Shown here: positions 58,407-64,000 of the stretch, piece after piece
Layout of the letters: each line of letters starts with the position of its first letter
How positions within the stretch are numbered: position 1 is the first letter of the stretch
Assembly: GCA_949825025.1 (NCBI GenBank)
Contig: OX463778.1
Span: forward strand, 26,717,551 to 26,781,550
DNA length: 64,000 nt
Reading direction: 5' to 3'
Origin: Siphlonurus alternatus
Lineage: Eukaryota > Arthropoda > Insecta > Ephemeroptera > Siphlonuridae
The notes under the pieces: generated by a model
Database searches by the model: none
Told to the model about the DNA's origin: nothing
What the model saw: only the letters and a program-made list of their open reading frames with translations
Translations under genes and position numbers: made by a program

Positions 58407-58735
58407 AGGAATTTTCGGTATAAGACATTTCGGTGTAAGGAATGTTCGGTGTAAGCGTTCGGTGCATATTGACAACATGTACTGACTATTGATATATATA
58501 GCATAAGTTCTTCTAGTTCTTCTAATTCTGACCTCAAATAGAAAAAGTATTAATAAATTGAAAAACAATTACATTATTTTATATTTAACAGTTTTATTAA
58601 CGTTGCACCAAATTTTCTTTACGCTGAAAATTCCTTGCACCGAATCTTCCTTTCTCTTTACACCGAAAGTTCCGTACACCGAACGCTTACACCGAACATT
58701 CCTTACACCGAAATGTCTTACACCGAAAATGCCGG
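58407..58735. repeat. Iterated TTACACCGAA foldback
   Basis: The right part (58600-58735) consists of 8-9 tandem units of 13-20 bp, each built on TTACACCGAA plus a variable 3-10 bp. The left part (58407-58465) has four units in the opposite orientation. The outer four units on both sides match in order and spacing, so the two arrays pair as a stem of about 58 bp. Two ORFs over it are by-products. Nested in the hAT-like element. Confidence 0.85.
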
Positions 58736-58738
58736 ATA

Positions 58739-58847
58739 CCTGACAGGCGATGTAGAGGAGAACATTTTATTTATTTTTTTTTCGTAATTTTCATGACTGA
58801 GATTTTTTTAGCATTAGGTCAGCTGATCCGTGTTATCTCTACCTTAA
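58739..58847 (+). mobile_element. Family Q, right-end fragment
   Basis: GATGTAGAGGAGAACATTTT, then AATTTTCATGACTGAGATTT, AGGTCAGCTGATCCGTGTTA and TCTCTACCTTAA. It begins where the iterated foldback ends (GATACCTGACAGGCG resembles the family's ACCTGATA..ACTGATAGGGG), so the foldback may have inserted into, or recombined with, a Q copy. Confidence 0.85.
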
Positions 58848-59529
58848 CAGGATTACGATTATTTTTTTCTCAATTAAATAAATACTAATAATATTGAAAT
58901 AATGTTTAATAATGCAATTTTTTCTTATATAAATTTCATTTTTTATTTTTTTATTAAATTTTGTCTTTAAAAATTTATATTAGATTCTGGTTGTTGCCTA
59001 ATTTTGTACATATTGTATATACCATGATCGATTTATTTGATGTTCATTATATACATTGCGTAAAAATTATACCAGACATTCAGGTTTCATATTAACAATG
59101 CAGTTTGAATGCATTTTGATTGACACTATTATTTAAAAAAAAGGGCTTAAAACAATATTTATTTTTATATAAATATATGTTTCTTACCACGTGAAAGGAC
59201 TTATGAATTAAAAAAAATAATTAAAAATTGGATATTATATTAAGTTTGAAACATTCAATCACGATTTCAAAAGGGCTCGCATAAGTGCATGTCATAACAA
59301 ATTATAAATAAAATGCATGCATTTTTTTATTTTAGATAATTTCTGCTTCGTTGTTGAGAGCATTATTATATGATTTTGTCATAATTTTACCCTAAAAAAG
59401 GGGCGTGTCCTTAAAAAAAATCGCGCCTGCGGCGGGCCATTGGGGGGCTCCGCCCCCCAAACCCCCCCATGGTGTTCTGCGGGTCCCATGTCAGGCAGCA
59501 CCCCCACGGAAAAGGGGCACGAGCCGCCC

Positions 59530-59566
<37 letters not shown>

Positions 59567-60206
59567 AATAAACATAACGGGGCTAGGCTAAGTCTGTAGA
59601 GATCATGCCATGAGCGGATGGTCGGAGTGAACGTCACCCGCGTGTGCTTGATTTACAGCAGCTTATGCTCTAAGACATAAAGAAATGTGTTTTCTATATT
59701 TGGAAGACATGAAACTACTACTACTCTGTATCCATCACGCCTCCACAATACACGCCCACACTGAGAGCCTGGGTAATATTCACTCTGTTTCATGATATTA
59801 CATAGACATATCAGGCGTCAATAAATTTTAATTTAAAGTTCAAACGAATTTTGAATGAAACAAATTTCAATTTGAGAAATAAACTTTTCATTGTAAGCTA
59901 TACTATCATGTTCCAAATAAATAATATTAAATTTGATACTATAAGTTCTCACTAAAAGTTTATTTTATTTATATATTTAATAGAAATTTTAAAAATCGAG
60001 GAACTCAAAATACTATGTAAAGTGTTTATATAAATAAGAACACTTTATATATTTTTCCATGTAAATCGTCCACGGAAGAAATATAATTAAAAAAAACATT
60101 AAATTTTTCATCTTTTTATTTATTCAATTCAAGTAGTAGGACAAGCTTACTGCATGGGATTTCAAGTGGAGGGGGAGAGATAAAACAGTGGCCTCGCACC
60201 ACCCAC

Positions 60207-60282
60207 CTGCAGACACGTGTAGAACGACAGGTGCTGCTTTTGATGCAAGTGCAGTGGGCGGACGTGGAACGACTTCACATCC
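60207..60282 (-). CDS. Candidate internal exon, unknown gene
   Basis: On the minus strand a consensus donor (CTGCAG|GTGGGT) ends 76 nt open in phase 0 to 1, starting GCEVVPRPPTALASK and ending VVLHVSA. The acceptor is weak (GTTGAG|G, with T-rich sequence about 30 nt upstream), and an in-frame TGA just upstream of it requires splicing there. The exit phase joins the candidate C-terminal exon at 50208-50308 without a break, and the joined peptide continues the same Ala/Leu/Val-rich helical character. A rival frame in the same segment is open to a stop beyond the donor (57 codons). Confidence 0.35.
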
Positions 60283-61074
60283 CTCAACAAGTTCATGAGA
60301 GCCAAAATTTCATAAAAAATCAATAGGCTTAACATGCACACTTATTTATTTACATATTTTTTTCTGTTCGTTTCCTTCTAACAGAGCAAATAAATTTAAG
60401 GGTTTTTCCACTCTATTTTACTGGATTCTGTAAGAACATTAACCAACATTCGAGTTTTCTTTTTTACACAACATGAAAAATGCATGACAATAAAAAATGT
60501 TACTCCACAGGACCTATATATATGAAAGCAGGGTTTATTTACACTTCCTGGTGTTGTGTACTTAAAAGAGTATACAATAAATTTTTATTTTATAAAATAA
60601 CCCTTGAAGTTGAAATTCTTGAGCCATTGTGAAAACACCCCCACTTTAAAAAATATTAAACTATTTTATTTTGCATGTTGGACAGAGATAACTCGAGTTC
60701 ATGCACTTTTATACCACCAATGTTTCATTTCAGCTCGTTGTCAAAATATTGCCGCAAAAAGATTACTGCCAAACGTTTGAACGTTACTTGAAATTGAAAA
60801 TTTTCCTCATAAGAACCTAAGTTTTTTTTACCAACGGTGTTGAGAGGAAATCATAACGTCGGATCATTATATCATTGATGAAGAAACACAAGATTGTTAT
60901 AAGTGAACAACTTTAAATGCTCCTTAAAGTCGTTCAACCACCCATATCTACAAGTTTAGTCTGCATGCAAATTTCTTTACAACTTTCTTGTTATATTTCT
61001 CTACTATTGTCAAGTTCGAACGCTTACGCCAATATGTTGAAAACAGAGTCTCCATAGATAAGAATTTAAAACTT

Positions 61075-61221
61075 AAAAGGGGGCATTCACAAAGCCCTAA
61101 GGCCACATTTAGGGCTCGATAATTTAAAGCTTGATTTTAGGCATGCTTTTTAGACCCAAAATTTCTGGTCTTAAATTATCGAGCCCTAAATGTGGCCTTA
61201 AAACTTTGTTAATGCCCCTTA
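61075..61221. mobile_element. Family T MITE, copy 2
   Basis: Closely matches 53109-53257: AAGGGGGCATTCACAAAGCC, CTAAGGCCACATTTAGGGCT, CGATAATTTAAAGCTTGATT, loop ACCCAAAATTTCTGGTC. TTAA on the left border; right border CCCCTTATTA is altered. Confidence 0.92.
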
Positions 61222-61646
61222 TTAGCATTTAAATTAAAAAAAAATAGCTGATTTCTGTTTATGTTTACGTGAGGCGGGAGAGGGGTTTCCCTATATTAAC
61301 ACATTGCGAAGGGGGCGCAGGAGGGAGGGAAAAGAGAAAGTTTTGGCAGGCCAGATTATACAGTGAGCATTATAGGCAAAATGACGAAAAAAAATTATAA
61401 AAAATACTTTTAACAGGTTTTTGGCGGTGAGATTTTTTTTATAAGTTCTATCGTGTACTGTTAAAGTATTATTAAAGTATTTAAACTTGATTTATTTTAT
61501 TAAGTTAAGTAAAAAATTATTGTACACTTTGTTTATATGCTAGTCCATGCATTCTGGCCCTCCTCGCATGACGTCAGCGCAATCCCCTCTATTGGCACAT
61601 TTTCTGAAATGTATATGGAAACCATGATCCCTAATATACGCTACAA

Positions 61647-61701
61647 CTTTTGACATCTTGATGACGGTTATAGGCTATATACGTCACCAAGATGCCAAAA
61701 G
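61647..61701. repeat. Short imperfect hairpin, 20-bp arms
   Basis: CTTTTGACATCTTGATGACG and CGTCACCAAGATGCCAAAAG enclose 15 bp. Confidence 0.7.
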
Positions 61702-62218
61702 CTAACAATTTATCTACAATCAAGCTTACAGTATTTTTTAATCTTCATCAGATGAAAGTTCATTCTATTTTCTTTTCAAATGTTACAACTTTTTAATTAA
61801 ATTCATTTTTTATCAATTTTTTCAACAAGCTGTTTTATTATATACGCACAATAAGTTTTTTCATTTTAATAAGTGATCAATATTTTTATAGCACTGCATT
61901 ATATTTTTAGGTCCACTCGACTAGAACTGATTTTTAATTGTTTTACTAATAATTTTTTTAGTTTTTTATTATTTATTTACTGTGCTTATTTCTTTTACAA
62001 GAAGATAATAAAGAAAACACCTACACTCCGAAAGGAAGCATTTTCTTTTTCATCAGGTACCTATCATGCAAGTACTTTTGAAGTGCTAAATTTCTAAAAG
62101 TGAAGATTTTTTACTGGAAGTTTTTGTAACACTTCAAGTGATTGGTAAGTGATTGATTCACATTTTAAGTGTTACAAGTGTCGGGTCTCTAACGTTTGAA
62201 TTATTCAACTTTACCCAC

Positions 62219-62466
62219 CTTGGTGGTATATAGGCGAATTTCCATGGAGTGGGGAAAACAAGAAAATCGCGTGCAGAAGCCAATCAGAGTCTCGGGATTT
62301 CCTCGCCTTGCGGGGAGCTATTTTATTGCCAGCATAGCCGCCATACAAGATTGAAGCAAGTGCGCTTTTCTCGCTCCGCCAAACCCCGCTCGACATCGCT
62401 CCATGCTCAAAATTCGAGTCGCATTGCGTTACATCGCCATCGCCGCTCATATGAATCCACCTTTAA
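62219..62466. mobile_element. Diverged relative of family S
   Basis: The right end, CATATGAATCCACCTTTAA, and CGCATTGCGTTACATCGCC resemble family S copies. The left end (TTGGTGGTATATAGGCGAAT) and interior (CTCGGGATTTCCTCGCC) do not align well. ORFs on both strands here are by-products of the GC-rich element. Confidence 0.55.
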
Positions 62467-62651
62467 TTATTCTGTTTGATAGTGTACGACAATTATCCAT
62501 TCGTACAATCAACGTCGTCCCTTTAACGGCGCTGCCACCGTGTCAGCTGAGCCCTTTCTTTATAGTTCAATTATAATTATAACATTAAATTTTTTACCTT
62601 TATATTGACTTGTTTTCTTTTTCATCAAGAAAAAAGATAAATGTTACGTAC

Positions 62652-62680
62652 ACTTGCCAGCAGCACTTCTTGTAGACTCA
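62652..62680 (-). CDS. Possible 29-nt micro-exon
   Basis: On the minus strand a T9-rich acceptor (TTTTTTTTTCTGAG) and a weak donor (AGT|GTACGT) enclose 29 nt open in phase 1 to 0 (SLQEVLLAS), which would join in frame to 60207-60282. Very short; listed only because the phases agree. Confidence 0.14.
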
Positions 62681-62751
62681 CTCAGAAAAAAAAATCCACC
62701 AGATGTCAATACGTCCTGTCTTTTAGTTTCAATAGCAACATATTCTGTTTG

Positions 62752-62815
62752 ATTGATTAAAATTGGTGGATATTTTGGGGCAATTGACATATTTTGGTAA
62801 TGTATGCCCCTACAT
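62752..62815 (+). repeat. Two-copy segment R2, copy 2
   Basis: Matches 30698-30775 (GGGGCAATTGACATATTTTG, TAATGTATGCCCC). Isolated here, with no other part of the giant element alongside. Confidence 0.6.
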
Positions 62816-62819
62816 ATTC

Positions 62820-64000
62820 TGTTTATTAAATTTTATGTGATGTTTATATTTAGAACATAATTATTTTTTAATTGATAAAATCTACATTCAAACTTTTTGA
62901 TAATTAATTTCCATAGCGTATAAAGGATTTTAAATACAAAATTCAATAACGTTATTATATATACACGCGTGGGTAGTAGTCATGATTATATATAATGTTG
63001 TTATCATTCACCAGAGTTCCAGGGGGCCATGACCTTTATATAGCCTGTATGATGACGGATAGCCTGGCGTTTCGCTCCTGTGTTACCATGCAAAGGGCAG
63101 CGCTTTCGGCAGTTGTTATAACAAGAGACAATACGTGGCCTTTAACGAAAAATAAAGCTTAAGAGATAATAACGGGATGGATGGATGGGGGGGGGGGCTC
63201 GTCGTATTTATAGGGGGGAGGGAGGAATTTTCAAGGTGGATCTACATGAGTGAGGGATCCAATTCCAATTCTATTAAATTTTGTTCACCAAGAGAATTCA
63301 CCGAGTTGCGATGACACAATTGCGATGTTAATAAAAATGACCTCCAAAGGATTTCACAGAACTAGGGAGGCATATTTTTAACAATTTAATTAAAAAGCTA
63401 CCTTGTAAATCAATCTTTATGATCAACTGTACAGCCTAACGATTCACAACCGATTCTGCCACAAAATATTTTAATGATTTTACCTGCATATTTATTTATT
63501 ATATTAACTTGACGCAACAAACCATATAAAACAATTAGACCACGAGTGTTAATTATGTGATAATATCATATTTAAAATCACGTAATTATATCATTACAAT
63601 TTTGAATACCACCTTTAACACTATTTTGAGAGCAAAAACTATAATTTAAGCTCTCTATAATTTAATTCTGTAGAACAAAAATAATTTAAATTACCTGAGA
63701 TCCTTACTGTTAAGTTCTGTTAATTGTGTCACCTGCTTATAATATTATAAAATCATATAAAATGGTACAATGCTGCCTTAGGGTAGATAATCTCTTACAC
63801 AGACTACCTCTACTTTTTACTTTCTCATTCACCATGGCATGATACTTTACAATGTCAAATTTACGGAAGAACGAAATTGTAGTGGCCATGCAATGCTAAT
63901 TTTTGTAACTCATGTACTTTTATCAGCACTTATTCAATTATCTTTATGACTTGGGGTAAACTGGTGGAATTCATTCAACGAAGCGGTCGATCCGACCACG
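62820..64000. other. Unassigned sequence to window end
   Basis: AT-rich with a GC-richer stretch at 63000-63250 that includes a G run at 63187-63197 and TATATAAAGG on the minus strand at about 63034. The last 50 bp becomes GC-rich (GAAGCGGTCGATCCGACC) and may be the start of an exon beyond the window. Confidence 0.4.

Larger units (their letters stand above)
57279..59532. mobile_element. hAT-like non-autonomous element, 2.25 kb
   Basis: Ends CAGGGGCGGCTCGTACT and GTGCACGAGCCGCCCCTG-type termini (right end GGGGCACGAGCCGCCCCTG) sit inside a TA microsatellite, so any 8-bp duplication would be TATATATA. CAGGGGCGG ends are characteristic of hAT transposons. GC-rich end regions carry stems (GGGGGGCTCCGCCCCCC at about 59443-59459). 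The body holds at least three other elements (57881-58032, 58407-58735, 58739-58847) and no transposase frame. Sequence near 57430-57640 (GCCGCTGCCGCG, AGCGCTGCCCAGCGG) may be residual hAT interior. Confidence 0.8.

Noticed and set aside
58289..58743. Three ORFs of 61-83 codons
   Set aside because: Share TPKCL-type peptides because they translate the iterated TTACACCGAA units.
62211..62479. ORFs of 76-79 codons on both strands
   Set aside because: Inside the S-related element; GC-rich arms are open by chance.

Overview
The window is eukaryotic and almost certainly animal, most likely an invertebrate. It is strongly AT-rich, has no tightly packed long ORFs, and carries long pure microsatellites ((TA)n, (CT)n, (TTCA)n). 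It also has a 5S-derived SINE, a hammerhead-like motif typical of Penelope-type retroelements, and dozens of short inverted-repeat DNA transposons. A 200-base run of N (21443-21642) is a scaffold gap. I cannot name the species. No rRNA, tRNA, CRISPR array, bacterial operon or complete known gene is visible.

Protein-coding content is sparse. The longer ORFs are mostly by-products of microsatellites or of transposon inverted repeats. Some short, GC-richer islands have splice-site consensus and an open frame. The best lie on the minus strand: 50208-50308 (C-terminal exon with stop), 60207-60282, 35160-35335 (ATG, strong donor), 20694-20837 and 14693-14834. On the plus strand there are 7671-7760 and 40834-40940 (possible terminal exons) and a 39-codon ORF at 48077-48196. 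Reading phases are compatible within two minus-strand sets (62.7>60.3>50.3 kb, and 35.3>23.2>20.8>16.5>14.8>8.6 kb). This is inference only: short open frames with a chance AG/GT are common, and several islands are open on both strands. No product can be named.

Layout: 0-5 kb holds a two-copy repeat, foldbacks and a Penelope-like end with the ribozyme motif. 5-11 kb is AT-rich with three small foldbacks or arrays. 11-20.6 kb is dense in palindromic MITEs. 21-27.5 kb is gap plus quiet AT-rich sequence. 27.5-31.4 kb is one nested giant inverted-repeat element. 31.7-36.8 kb holds further MITEs, including a head-to-head pair. 37-39 kb contains a (TTCA)n array, a GC-rich island of unknown origin and the 5S SINE. 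39-55 kb holds scattered TIR elements. 57.3-59.5 kb is a 2.25-kb hAT-like non-autonomous element set inside a (TA)n tract and itself carrying three other elements. 60-64 kb has candidate exons and two MITEs.

At least six MITE families have two or more copies here. Family P (nine near-palindromes or fragments, about 320 bp) has two different terminal sequences joined to one shared interior. Family M (four copies, about 220 bp, TA-flanked) has Tc1/mariner-like ends. Family Q (three copies) has about 170-bp arms. Families G, S and T are shorter foldbacks. The most unusual object is the 3.9-kb nested inverted repeat at 27543-31433, with arms of about 1 kb that look nearly identical.
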